Origin: Chitinophaga niastensis
GTDB lineage: Bacteria > Bacteroidota > Bacteroidia > Chitinophagales > Chitinophagaceae
Assembly (NCBI RefSeq): GCF_003014755.1
Contig: NZ_PYAW01000005.1
Span: forward strand, 62,001-126,000
DNA length: 64,000 bases
Direction: 5' to 3'
Positions within the stretch are counted from its first letter, which is position 1. Each line of letters starts with the position of its first letter. The translations under genes and the position numbers were made by a program. Positions 17,194 through 25,701 of the stretch are shown piece after piece. The notes beneath the pieces are model-generated. The model had not been told where the DNA came from and made no database searches. It saw nothing but the letters and a program-made list of their open reading frames with translations.

Positions 17194-19131
17194 TTAGAAA
17201 ATGGCAGGCATGTTAGCGGGAATATGAATAGTCCCTGCTTCTGCTGCGTGATCTGCAACTCCATTGCTATGGAAAATATCCAGTACCGGTTGTAGCATAT
17301 AATGCCGGGTGATAGCTGGCTCACTTACCTTAGCCTGAACGGTAGGCGCTTGCGGTGTATCCTGCGCAATGCGCATATCCAGGATGTAGGATGTTTTATT
17401 GTTCAGTACATGGTCTATGCCTTTTTCAATAGCGGCTTTTACATCACCGGGCGTATTGACCTGTTCTCCGGCATTAACACCAAATCCTTTGGCAAGATTT
17501 ACATAATCGATATGGGGTCTTTCCAGTCGAAGATAACCGGGATCCATGGTTTTGGGGTGCCATCCATATCCGGGAGCAGATCCATAGGCGGCTACTACCT
17601 GTTGCAATCCCAGTTGCAGCGTATGGTATTCCTGATTGTTGGTGATAATGTAGAGAATAGGTAATTGTTCGTGGGCTGCTGTCCACCATACCTGCGGATA
17701 GAAGAGGGCAGAGCCATCTCCCACGGCATTGATCACCAGCCGTGTGCTGATGCCCTGTGCTGCTTTTTCTTCCAGCTTTATTCCCAGAGATGCTGGCATC
17801 GACCAACCGAGTGAGCCGCCGGCCACACAATAATAACTGACAGGCTTGGCGCCGGTGGTACCTAATGGCAGGTAATACTGCAAAGGGGCGCCATCGGAAA
17901 CAGCTTCATGTACATATACATACTTATCGGTCAGTTTACGTTGCTCTATCGCATCTTTCAGGGCTTTAGCAATGACTACAGTCCATATTTTTTCCTGCTG
18001 CATAGCCTCTTGCAGGTACGCCTCCCATTTTTGGGCACGATCATCAGCCATCTCCTGCATTGCTAAGTTCCTGTCGGCGGCTCCTGTTGGCGGCTTTGCT
18101 TTTATGTACTTATTCAGGATGGGCAACGTCATTTTTACGTCTCCGAAAATGGCAGCTTCACCGTAATAGTTTTTAGCGATGTCCCAGGTGTTATTGGTGA
18201 GGTATATCTGTTTCAGGCTGTCGGGAAACAGCGGCCCGTCTGCGTATTTGAATACGGCCAGCTGCGCCTGTGCGCCAAAGCCTATCAGAAATGCTACATC
18301 ATGTTTTTTGAACACCTCCTGTATGGCAGCCTGACTGCCCGGTAATTCTCCCTGCCAGTGATAATCGTTGTTGGGGAAGTTGGCTACGCTACTGAAGGTT
18401 TGTAATACAACAGGTGCACCGAGTAGTTCAGCAAGTTCCTGCAACTCACTCCACGCGTCTGCATAACCAACTGCATCTCCGGCTACGATCACAGGTTTTT
18501 TGGCAGCAGCCAGCAGGTTGGCAGCCTGTCGGATAGTAGCATCATCGCCGGTGAAATGAGGGGAGATACGGGTAACGCCCTTTACTTTATCTGTATCGCC
18601 AATGGCCACCATGGTAAAGTCCCAGGGTATGGAAACAAACACGGGGCCATTAGGAGGAGCCATTGCTTCTTTAAATGCCCGCTGTAATACCAGTGGAATT
18701 TCGGATGGGGTGCGTACTTCGTGTGCCCATTTGGTATACTGTTTCGCCAAATCTGTCAGGTTGGATGCCAGTAATGGTTCCTGGGTGATCAATTCATTTT
18801 GCTGCTGGCAGCAAAGTATAACCAGGGGCGTTTCTGAGCGCCAGGCATTGAACAGGTTGCCGATGCTATGTGCAATGCCGGGGGTAACATGCACTACCAG
18901 TACACCGGGTTTACCGGTCATGCGGGCCGACCCCATGGCTGCACCGATAGCAATGTTTTCATGCAGGCATTCAATGTATTTTACGCCATTGGCTTCATAG
19001 CTGGCGCCGTCAATAATGGGTATTTCATTGGTGCCGGGCACACCAAAAATGTAATGAATACCGAGGTCTTTGAGGATGTCGAACACGTAGTCCCGCGTCC
19101 ATCGCGTAGGGTTGGATAATAACTTTGTCAT
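17194..19131 (-). CDS. Thiamine-diphosphate-dependent enzyme (acetolactate synthase/benzoylformate decarboxylase-like)
   Basis: A 645-residue cytoplasmic ThDP enzyme with the usual three domains. The pyrimidine-binding N-terminal domain has YIFGVPGTNE and the catalytic glutamate E58 in YIECLHENIAIGAAMG. The central domain runs from about 200 to 350. The C-terminal cofactor domain carries the GDGSALFYPQVWW...NN motif, with the Asn pair in YIITNNQEYHT. It differs from true acetolactate synthases by lacking a partner small-subunit gene and by its pairing with a flavin amine oxidase 35 bases downstream. A role as a 2-keto-acid decarboxylase or carboligase is likely. Two phased direct repeats lie 50-83 bases upstream. 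Confidence 0.8.
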   Translation of the reverse strand: MTKLLSNPTRWTRDYVFDILKDLGIHYIFGVPGTNEIPIIDGASYEANGVKYIECLHENIAIGAAMGSARMTGKPGVLVVHVTPGIAHSIGNLFNAWRSETPLVILCCQQQNELITQEPLLASNLTDLAKQYTKWAHEVRTPSEIPLVLQRAFKEAMAPPNGPVFVSIPWDFTMVAIGDTDKVKGVTRISPHFTGDDATIRQAANLLAAAKKPVIVAGDAVGYADAWSELQELAELLGAPVVLQTFSSVANFPNNDYHWQGELPGSQAAIQEVFKKHDVAFLIGFGAQAQLAVFKYADGPLFPDSLKQIYLTNNTWDIAKNYYGEAAIFGDVKMTLPILNKYIKAKPPTGAADRNLAMQEMADDRAQKWEAYLQEAMQQEKIWTVVIAKALKDAIEQRKLTDKYVYVHEAVSDGAPLQYYLPLGTTGAKPVSYYCVAGGSLGWSMPASLGIKLEEKAAQGISTRLVINAVGDGSALFYPQVWWTAAHEQLPILYIITNNQEYHTLQLGLQQVVAAYGSAPGYGWHPKTMDPGYLRLERPHIDYVNLAKGFGVNAGEQVNTPGDVKAAIEKGIDHVLNNKTSYILDMRIAQDTPQAPTVQAKVSEPAITRHYMLQPVLDIFHSNGVADHAAEAGTIHIPANMPAIF

Positions 19132-19816
19132 AACAGGAAATGATTAGGGTAAGTGTTAAATTACATAGTGATTTGTAGCTTGTTATTTTGAGTGATCGCG
19201 AATGTTATTTTGAGATGTATTTACCGTCAGGATAATAATTGGGAAATGCTGAATATACCGGATTGATAAACAGCTTTGTGCATTCAAACATGAAAGTTAG
19301 GAGTCCGATATAAATTTGATTGCTAATATAAGTATCATTTCAGTAATTAGCCAAATTTTTTTTGGCAGACCCGACAACGATAACAGTCACATGTCGCCCA
19401 TACGGGTAGTAGGAATCACTATGAATTAACAGGCATCACCTGGTACTATATTACCAAATATTCTTACTACAAGGTTAGCACAATGTCAGAAATCAGATCT
19501 ATTGGTTAAAATAATATTATCAGGCTTAAGTATTATGAAAATATAAGTTGGGAGCTGTTTTAAGGAGATATGAATTTTAGCTTGTTAGAAGTAGTGAGTC
19601 AGCTAATAAAAAATTAGATTTTATAGGCTATAAAGATAAGCATTGATAGATTATTAAATTCAGTAAAAAAAATTCGATTTTCGTAGCATAGGAAATTATT
19701 GCATAGCGTAATTGTTCCAATTAATTTCATTTGGATTCATCATAATAATGCGTGCTTATTAGCATTATAGCAATACTGGATGAAAATAAAGCTTGTGCCA
19801 TCTCGGCGAATCTTAC
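19132..19816. other. Long gene-free A/T-rich stretch
   Basis: Apart from the phased direct repeats near its left end, this stretch has no convincing reading frame on either strand. It holds a small gccaaa/tttggc hairpin near 19351-19367. It must carry the promoter of the ThDP operon, but I cannot point to a clean -7 element. Confidence 0.5.
19181..19214. repeat. Phased direct repeats upstream of the ThDP/amine oxidase operon
   Basis: The 12-mer tgttattttgag occurs at 19181-19192 and again at 19203-19214, exactly 22 bases (two DNA turns) apart and 50-83 bases before the start codon of the minus-strand operon. This arrangement suggests a regulator binding the same face of the helix. Confidence 0.5.
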
Positions 19817-19824
19817 TACTTTTG
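19817..19824 (+). promoter_or_regulatory. Promoter of the candidate small RNA
   Basis: TACTTTTG is an exact match to TAnnTTTG. A cTTG at 19792-19795 sits 21 bases upstream, near the expected place of the -33 element. Transcription should start near 19830. Confidence 0.5.
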
Positions 19825-19829
19825 CATAC

Positions 19830-19936
19830 TAATTTTAGAGGTAACAATATAACTAGTCTATTAAAGAACTGAAGAATAGCACTGAAATCCCAAGGGGATC
19901 ACGAAAAAAGCTTCAGATTTTTCTGAAGCTTTTTTA
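19830..19936 (+). ncRNA. Candidate small RNA of about 107 nucleotides
   Basis: The unit between an exact -7 promoter element and a strong intrinsic terminator (gcttcaga / tctgaagc stem flanked by A6/T6, 19904-19935) contains no start codon leading to a plausible peptide. It carries tcccaaggggatcac at 19888-19902. A near-identical word, tcccaaggaatcac, stands just before another terminator at 21872-21885. The terminator ends 22 bases before the next gene's ATG, so this is either a stand-alone RNA or a leader with premature termination that controls the gene at 19958. I do not recognise the RNA family. Confidence 0.45.
19904..19935 (+). terminator. Intrinsic terminator of the candidate small RNA
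   Basis: A 14-base-pair stem (A6 + gcttcaga / tctgaagc + T6) with a 4-base T loop is followed by further T/A residues. The symmetry means it could work on both strands. Confidence 0.75.
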
Positions 19937-19957
19937 TTAAATATTATAACGTCAATA

Positions 19958-20731
19958 ATGGATAGCCTGGTTTATGAGAAGTCAGCGTTCTGCCCTTTTG
20001 ACGAATCAACAGAGATTAATGCACTAGCCGCAGGGCTTACTTTTTCATTAGACGATGCACCGCACCCGCTTTGCATACTGGCAGCAAGCAAGCTACAGTT
20101 ACATCTGGAGTCTCAACAGGAATGGAAGCATAATTTTGGTTTGTCATCCGGAACAGAAGGCGTAATTATTGGGAAGATGTTCGGCGTGTTGATCGTTCGA
20201 ACGAAGGATGGTGAGCTGGGTTACCTGGCAGCATTTTCGGGCAAATTAGCGGGCGGAAATCATCATGCTAAATTTGTTCCGCCAATCTTCGACGGACTGG
20301 TAGCCGGAGGTTTTGTGAATGCCGGCATGACAAAGCTTACCGGGATTAATGAGGAAATAAATTCCCTTGAATCGTTTAATCACGAGATACATGCTGAACA
20401 GATCCGTCTCCTGAAAATATTACGGAAAACGCATTCCATCTCCTTACAAAATAAAATTTTTGAACAGTACCATTTTTTGAACAGGGCTGGTGAATCAAAA
20501 AGCTTAATTGAAATTTTTGAGAATACTGTTTATAAGAAACCGCCTGCTGGTGCCGGGGAGTGTGCTGCTCCGAAACTGTTACAATATGCCTTTCGTCATG
20601 AGATGGAACCATTGGCGCTGGCAGAATTCTGGTGGGGCTTATCTCCAAAATCGGCTTACTGGAAACACGGTCACTTTTATCCTCCGTGCCGTGAAAAATG
20701 CGCATCTATACTGGCGCACATGCTCACCTGA
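19958..20731 (+). CDS. Stand-alone RluA-associated N-terminal domain (no pseudouridine synthase domain)
   Basis: A 257-residue protein resembling the N-terminal ~250 residues of long Bacteroidota RluA-type pseudouridine synthases. Signs are CPFDE near the start, LGYLAAFSGKLAGGNHHAKF, FVPPIFDGL, and especially KPPAGAGECAAPKLLQYAF, LALAEFWWGLSPKSAYWKHG, and FYPPCREKCASILAHML. In the full-length relatives I know, the RluA catalytic domain follows this last segment. Here a stop comes one codon later, and no frame downstream continues into an RluA domain. It is therefore a truncated gene or a functional one-domain paralogue; the frame itself is undamaged. It lies directly behind the candidate small RNA. 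Confidence 0.65.
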   Translation: MDSLVYEKSAFCPFDESTEINALAAGLTFSLDDAPHPLCILAASKLQLHLESQQEWKHNFGLSSGTEGVIIGKMFGVLIVRTKDGELGYLAAFSGKLAGGNHHAKFVPPIFDGLVAGGFVNAGMTKLTGINEEINSLESFNHEIHAEQIRLLKILRKTHSISLQNKIFEQYHFLNRAGESKSLIEIFENTVYKKPPAGAGECAAPKLLQYAFRHEMEPLALAEFWWGLSPKSAYWKHGHFYPPCREKCASILAHMLT

Positions 20732-20832
20732 CAGAATGGATGGCATAAGTGATCTCTGAGTTGAAATAAGCCAAATAAAGGGCTATTAGAACAGGAATCT
20801 AATATTTATCTTTATATCTTTCTTCAACAAAT

Positions 20833-21816
20833 ATGATCTTGAACATGAATAGAAAATGTATTATCGCAGGTCTAATATGCTGTATGGGACTGGGGATGGC
20901 GAATTCTTCCAATGTAATGGGACAAGTAGCAGCTATTAAGGCCGATGCCGTTAAAGGTGGATCCCTGATAGGTCGTTGGGATATTAAGGTTAATGAAAAT
21001 GTAACAGAGAAGCCTTCCTGGCTTGAAGTTGAACTTTCCGGTTTCCATACACTGGTAGGGCGTTTTGTCAGTACCGGCGGAAGTGCCAGACCGATCTCCA
21101 AAGTGACCTTTGATAATGGCAAATTCAGCTTCTCGATCCCGCCACAATGGGAATCGGAAGACAAGGATCTGTCGCTGGAGGGAACGCTGACAGCTGCAGG
21201 AATCAGTGGTACTATTCATACCAGCAGCGGTCAAACCTACGCTTTTACCGGTGTGAAGGCACCTGACCTTATCAGGACTTCAGTACCTGTTTGGGGTAAG
21301 CCTGTCAGATTATTTAATGGGAAAGATCTAAGTGGCTGGAAAGCATTAGGAGAAAATCAATGGATCGTTAAAGACGGTATCTTGACCAGTCCTCATTCAG
21401 GAGCCAATCTGATCTCTGAACAAACCTTTACAGATTTTAAACTGCATGTGGAATTCAGGTATCAGAAAAACAGTAACAGCGGGGTTTATCTGAGAGGCCG
21501 TTATGAAACACAAATCATAGATAATCCTAAGACTGAACATCCATCCAGCCATCTGTTTGGTGGTATATACGGTTTTTTAGTGCCGAATGAAATGGTTGTT
21601 TTAAATCCAGGACAATGGCAAACTTTTGATATTACGCTGGTAGGCCGTATAGTGACTGTTGTCGCAAATGGCAAAACCATCATCTGCAACCAGGAAATCC
21701 CCGGCATCACTGGTGGAGCACTGGATAGTAACGAGGGAGAACCCGGCCCAATCTATTTTCAGGGAGATCATGGACCTATTGAATTCAGGAATATTGTTAT
21801 TACACCTGCAAAATAA
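20833..21816 (+). CDS. Secreted DUF1080 (3-keto-disaccharide hydrolase/LamG-like) protein
   Basis: A 327-residue protein with a signal peptide; the start is ATG 20833 or, almost equally, ATG 20845. Residues ~30-140 form a beta-rich N-terminal domain (GSLIGRWDIKVNENVTEK). Residues ~155-325 are a DUF1080 concanavalin-like domain: LFNGKDLSGWKALGENQW, FKLHVEFRYQKNSNSGVYLR, IYFQGDHGPIEFRNI. Proteins of this family include 3-keto-glycoside hydrolases and glycan-binding proteins in Bacteroidota. It acts in the periplasm or on the surface and stands alone between terminators. The precise substrate is unknown. Confidence 0.85.
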   Translation: MILNMNRKCIIAGLICCMGLGMANSSNVMGQVAAIKADAVKGGSLIGRWDIKVNENVTEKPSWLEVELSGFHTLVGRFVSTGGSARPISKVTFDNGKFSFSIPPQWESEDKDLSLEGTLTAAGISGTIHTSSGQTYAFTGVKAPDLIRTSVPVWGKPVRLFNGKDLSGWKALGENQWIVKDGILTSPHSGANLISEQTFTDFKLHVEFRYQKNSNSGVYLRGRYETQIIDNPKTEHPSSHLFGGIYGFLVPNEMVVLNPGQWQTFDITLVGRIVTVVANGKTIICNQEIPGITGGALDSNEGEPGPIYFQGDHGPIEFRNIVITPAK

Positions 21817-21896
21817 AGGTGCCTGATAGTGTTGCTGGTTCCAGGCTGTTATAAGTTGTAAATTAATATAGTCCCAAGGAATCACAGGAGAGTTTT

Positions 21897-21927
21897 AAAC
21901 CTCGCGCTAGTCGCGGGGTTTTCTTTT
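21897..21927 (+). terminator. Intrinsic terminator after the DUF1080 gene
   Basis: A stem aaacctcgcg / cgcggggttt with loop ctagt is followed by a T-run. It is preceded at 21872-21885 by tcccaaggaatcac, the word shared with the candidate small RNA at 19888-19902. The remaining bases up to 22241 show no gene; they include aataaagcttgtgc near 21937, a word also found near 19786. Confidence 0.75.
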
Positions 21928-22241
21928 TTACGCTATAATAAAGCTTGTGCACAGCCAATCCATGGTCTACACAATACTCGCGGAAAATATTTTTTATGAG
22001 CGTGCAGCGAAAGCTCATCATTGAAGTGTTTACCCAATTTCAGCACCAAAAAATAAAAGCACACCTAATAAGATCACTATTAACCCTTTAATTGAGATTG
22101 TTTTGCTGAAAAACAGGGTTGGATTAAAAAATAGCAATTTTGGAGAAATGAAGTTTTAAGTAATGCCTGTTCTTTACGTAAATAATTTTAAACGCAAAAG
22201 GTGTTTAAATGTCCTTGTAATTTCAAAATTTATCAAGAAAC

Positions 22242-22688
22242 ATGAAAACAATATTTGACAAAACAACAAGAGAGGAATTGATCGACAGGATTAATCAACT
22301 TAACGAAAACAGCACGGCTCAATGGGGCAAAATGAATCTCTTCCAAATGCTGAAACATTGTACCCTGTATGAGGAAATGTTATTGGGAAAGAAAAAGTTT
22401 AGACGAATATTCATTGGCCGCCTTTTTGGTAAAATGGCCATGAAGGAATTAATAGGTGATGATAGACCCGTCAAACGAAACCTTACTACTATTCCGGAAA
22501 TTAAGGTTAAAGAAGACAAGGGCGATATAGCAGCTGAAAAGCGGTATTGGATTACGCTGATAAATGAACATGCCAATTGTTCAAACCTGGAATTTATGCA
22601 CGCTTTTTTAGGGAAAGTAACAAAGGAGCAAAGCGGCTACTTAGCTTATAAACATACCGATCACCATCTGCGGCAGTTTAATAGTTAG
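22242..22688 (+). CDS. DUF1569 (DinB-like) protein
   Basis: A 148-residue cytoplasmic protein of the DUF1569 type, a relative of the DinB/YfiT four-helix bundle. Visible features are WGKMNLFQMLKHCTLYEEML (helix 2 with a His), LTTIPEIKVKEDKGDI, and the C-terminal GYLAYKHTDHHLRQF with the usual His cluster that may bind a metal. It is a single gene between a terminator region and a convergent permease gene. The biological role of the family is not established. Confidence 0.75.
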   Translation: MKTIFDKTTREELIDRINQLNENSTAQWGKMNLFQMLKHCTLYEEMLLGKKKFRRIFIGRLFGKMAMKELIGDDRPVKRNLTTIPEIKVKEDKGDIAAEKRYWITLINEHANCSNLEFMHAFLGKVTKEQSGYLAYKHTDHHLRQFNS

Positions 22689-22791
22689 AGGATGCAAGTG
22701 GATTATTTTGACCTTTATCTGTAATGGCCACTATTTGAACTGACAAATAGTAAATTGCAGTGAACACTTCAGCTTACAAATGAAACTAAAT

Positions 22792-25200
22792 TTATTCGAC
22801 CCTTAAACTTTTCACCGGATTGGTGATTGCTACCTTTATTGACTGGAAACTCACTGTAATCAAAGCAAGCAATAACGCCATCATACCAGGAACAATAAAA
22901 AGCCACCAATTGATAGTCACCCGATCTGAGAAACCTTGAAGCCATTTGTTCATAGCCCACCATGCCACAGGCAGAGCGATAACGACAGCAAAAAATACCA
23001 GCTTTAAAAAGTCCCCCGATAGCATGATCAATACATCACTGACAGTTGCCCCCAGGACCTTGCGGATGCCGATTTCCCGCTGTCTTTTCTGTGCGGTAAA
23101 GGCAGTAAGGCCAAACAAGCCCAGGCAAGATATAAGAATAGCCAGAACAGCAAAATGGCGGGATAAAGCGGCTACACGCATCTCTGAAGCGTACAATGCC
23201 TGGTAATCATCATCCATGAATGTAAAGTCAAACGTATAGCCGGGAAGGAATTCACTATAGTACCTTTTAAGTTGTTCTACGGTATTTCTTTCCATTCCGG
23301 CTTTTATTCTCACCATGATATTTGGCCCGGTGGGGTCAAACCTTAAAATGAGGGGTTCTATGGAATTATGGAGTGACCCATAATGAAAATCTTTAACCAC
23401 GCCGATAATTTGACTTTTCCCATTGAGATCAATGTTTTTACCCACCGGATTTTTAAGATCCATCATTTTAACGGCTGCCTCATTTAATATAATTTTCGAG
23501 TAGTCGTCGTTATACATCCTTGAAAAGGATCGACCTTCTTTAAGTCTCATATCAAGGGTTTCAAGAAAGTCATAACCTACCATAGGTGATTGAAAGAGAT
23601 AATTCTGATCCGTTGCCTGCCCTCTCCAGGAAACACCGGATTGGAGGGGGATCTGGTCCAGAATATTACCGGGCATATTTGTTGCACTTATAACTCCCGG
23701 TACATTTTTTAGTCCCGCCATAAAGGCTTCGAACCTGTCATTTGACTTTCCCTCTGATAATCCATTCCAACGGTTATACAATGCTCCTTTCCATTGAAAG
23801 CACAAGATATTGTCTTTATTATATCCAAGGTTCTTGGTTTGAGAGTATTTAATTTGTTCATTGATGATTAAAAAACCTATAATAAAAATGACCGATATGG
23901 TAAATTGAACCACAACCAACCCCTTGCGTACCCATAGTTCCCCAAACGAAGTGCTGAGCCTTCCCTTTAACACAGCTACCGCGTTAAAACGGGAAAGATA
24001 AAATGCAGGGTAGCAGCCCGAAATAATTCCGGTAAATAAGGTAATGGCTACCGCAGGCAATATAAAACCGGCGACATTGTCCGGTTCAATATGCTTGGCT
24101 GTAATAGCGTTGAATTGAGGCAGAATCAAGGCTATGATAGCAAACGCAATGAATAGTGATAAGAAAGCCATAAGTATGGATTCTGCAAGGAATTGAATAA
24201 TTAACGATTTCCTGCTTGCACCTATCGCTTTTTTCACCCCTACCTCCTTCATTTTTCCTGAAGCCTGTGCAGTAGACAAGTTCATAAAATTAATACACGC
24301 AATAAGCAATATGAACAAGGCAATAATGGAAAACAGCCTTACATAGGCGATTCTTCCGCCTGCCGGTACCCCGTTTTCATATTTACCGTTGAGATATTTT
24401 GCAGAGTATTGCTGAAGAAACAATGAAAAAGGATCTAATCCAGGATTCTTTGTTTTTAAGTACCCGGCAATCTTTTCATTAAACTGACCAACATTTGTTC
24501 CCTTTCTTAAAGTCAAATACGTTTTAGCGAGATAGTTCGTCCAGTTCTTTGCCTCGCGGTCATTTTTCAGTAATACCCCGATATTGAGTACGAAGTCAAA
24601 ATGGCTGGTAGAGTTAGCAGGAGGATCCTTAAAAATACCGGAAACCCGGAATACGCCTTTGTAGAACGGGTAATTCCATTCCAGGGTTTTTCCAATAGCG
24701 TTGCCTGTAGTATAAAACAATTTTTTTGCTAGTGTCGCCGATATCACAATATCGTTTTCATCAGCCAACGCCTGGTCTTTATTTCCCAGGATAAGGTCAT
24801 AGGAAAACACATTAAAAAAATCTTTGCCGGCATGCCAGCCCTGTGCCTGTATATGCTTGTTTCCGGATGACAGAATGCCGTCCTTGCTTTGCCAGTTAAA
24901 AAAATCATTTACAGCTACCGCATATTCCACTTCGGGCATTTCTTTTACTAATGCTTCCGACAGAGGTACGGGCGTTATATCAAATGTATGGATGCCCTGT
25001 GAAGTTTTCAGGTTATTCATCACCTGATATAGTTGCCTGTCTTTTTCGTGAAATTTATCGACGCTCATCTCATCACTTACCCACAAACAAATCAATAGCG
25101 CACCAGCCAGGCCGGTTGAGAGCCCAATCAAATTAAGGATAGTAAATTGTCTGTCCCTCAGGAGGCGCCGCCAGGCGGACTTGAAATAACTTTTTAACAT
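22792..25200 (-). CDS. MacB/FtsX-type ABC transporter permease
   Basis: An 802-residue inner-membrane permease typical of Bacteroidota. It has an N-terminal membrane helix (FTILNLIGLSTGLAGALLIC), a periplasmic MacB-PCD-like domain, and a central FtsX unit of membrane helices (FSIIALFILLIACINFMNLS, then MKEVGVKKAIGASRKSL). A second periplasmic domain and a C-terminal FtsX unit follow (GLFGLTAFTAQKRQREIGIR, KVLGATVSDVLIMLSGDFLK). No ATPase gene is adjacent, so it depends on a distant partner. These proteins move signals, peptides or lipids rather than nutrients. It is a paralogue of the permease at 44496-46886. Confidence 0.85.
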   Translation of the reverse strand: MLKSYFKSAWRRLLRDRQFTILNLIGLSTGLAGALLICLWVSDEMSVDKFHEKDRQLYQVMNNLKTSQGIHTFDITPVPLSEALVKEMPEVEYAVAVNDFFNWQSKDGILSSGNKHIQAQGWHAGKDFFNVFSYDLILGNKDQALADENDIVISATLAKKLFYTTGNAIGKTLEWNYPFYKGVFRVSGIFKDPPANSTSHFDFVLNIGVLLKNDREAKNWTNYLAKTYLTLRKGTNVGQFNEKIAGYLKTKNPGLDPFSLFLQQYSAKYLNGKYENGVPAGGRIAYVRLFSIIALFILLIACINFMNLSTAQASGKMKEVGVKKAIGASRKSLIIQFLAESILMAFLSLFIAFAIIALILPQFNAITAKHIEPDNVAGFILPAVAITLFTGIISGCYPAFYLSRFNAVAVLKGRLSTSFGELWVRKGLVVVQFTISVIFIIGFLIINEQIKYSQTKNLGYNKDNILCFQWKGALYNRWNGLSEGKSNDRFEAFMAGLKNVPGVISATNMPGNILDQIPLQSGVSWRGQATDQNYLFQSPMVGYDFLETLDMRLKEGRSFSRMYNDDYSKIILNEAAVKMMDLKNPVGKNIDLNGKSQIIGVVKDFHYGSLHNSIEPLILRFDPTGPNIMVRIKAGMERNTVEQLKRYYSEFLPGYTFDFTFMDDDYQALYASEMRVAALSRHFAVLAILISCLGLFGLTAFTAQKRQREIGIRKVLGATVSDVLIMLSGDFLKLVFFAVVIALPVAWWAMNKWLQGFSDRVTINWWLFIVPGMMALLLALITVSFQSIKVAITNPVKSLRVE

Positions 25201-25701
25201 ATTAGCATAGTTAGTTCATTTCTGAAAGTTATTGACCAGTTTGCGGACTCCATCATCTTTGCGAGGCCCGGTGAAATTTTTTAACAGGTTCGGCATCAAA
25301 AACAGGAAACCTGCAGGTAGTTTGATACTGCCGGACCCAAAATAATGCCCATTTCATATTTTATTGACAATCAAATATATAAGAATTGTAAATTGAATAA
25401 AACTGTTCACATTCGATACAGCCGGTGTTCATTTCTGCAATTTGATGTCTCGCTTATACGCATTTTTTTAGTCACTGAAGAAAGTTGAATTGGAAGATGA
25501 TTTGATGCTTAGGCAATGAATATTGTACGATTAAATCTTGACTATTACACCTAAATCAGTTTTTAACTATTTTTGATAAAAGGGTCAAAATATAACCCTG
25601 ATTCTGAACCCTGATTTTTGACTTTTACACACTTAGTGAAATAGTCCCTTTAAAACAAGGCTTGTCCCATTTTCTTTATTGAATCTAATAATATATTAAA
25701 A
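25201..25701. other. 501-base spacer with small repeats
   Basis: No gene is visible on either strand. At 25594-25616 the 10-mer aaccctgatt is repeated in tandem with a 13-base period. It is enclosed by gtcaaaa (25584) and ttttgac (ending 25622), which could form a hairpin near the end of the LanC-like operon. The permease promoter candidate lies at 25372-25379. Confidence 0.4.
25372..25379 (-). promoter_or_regulatory. Candidate -7 element for the permease gene
   Basis: On the minus strand this reads TATATTTG, an exact TAnnTTTG match, about 170 bases upstream of the permease start at 25200. Confidence 0.35.
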
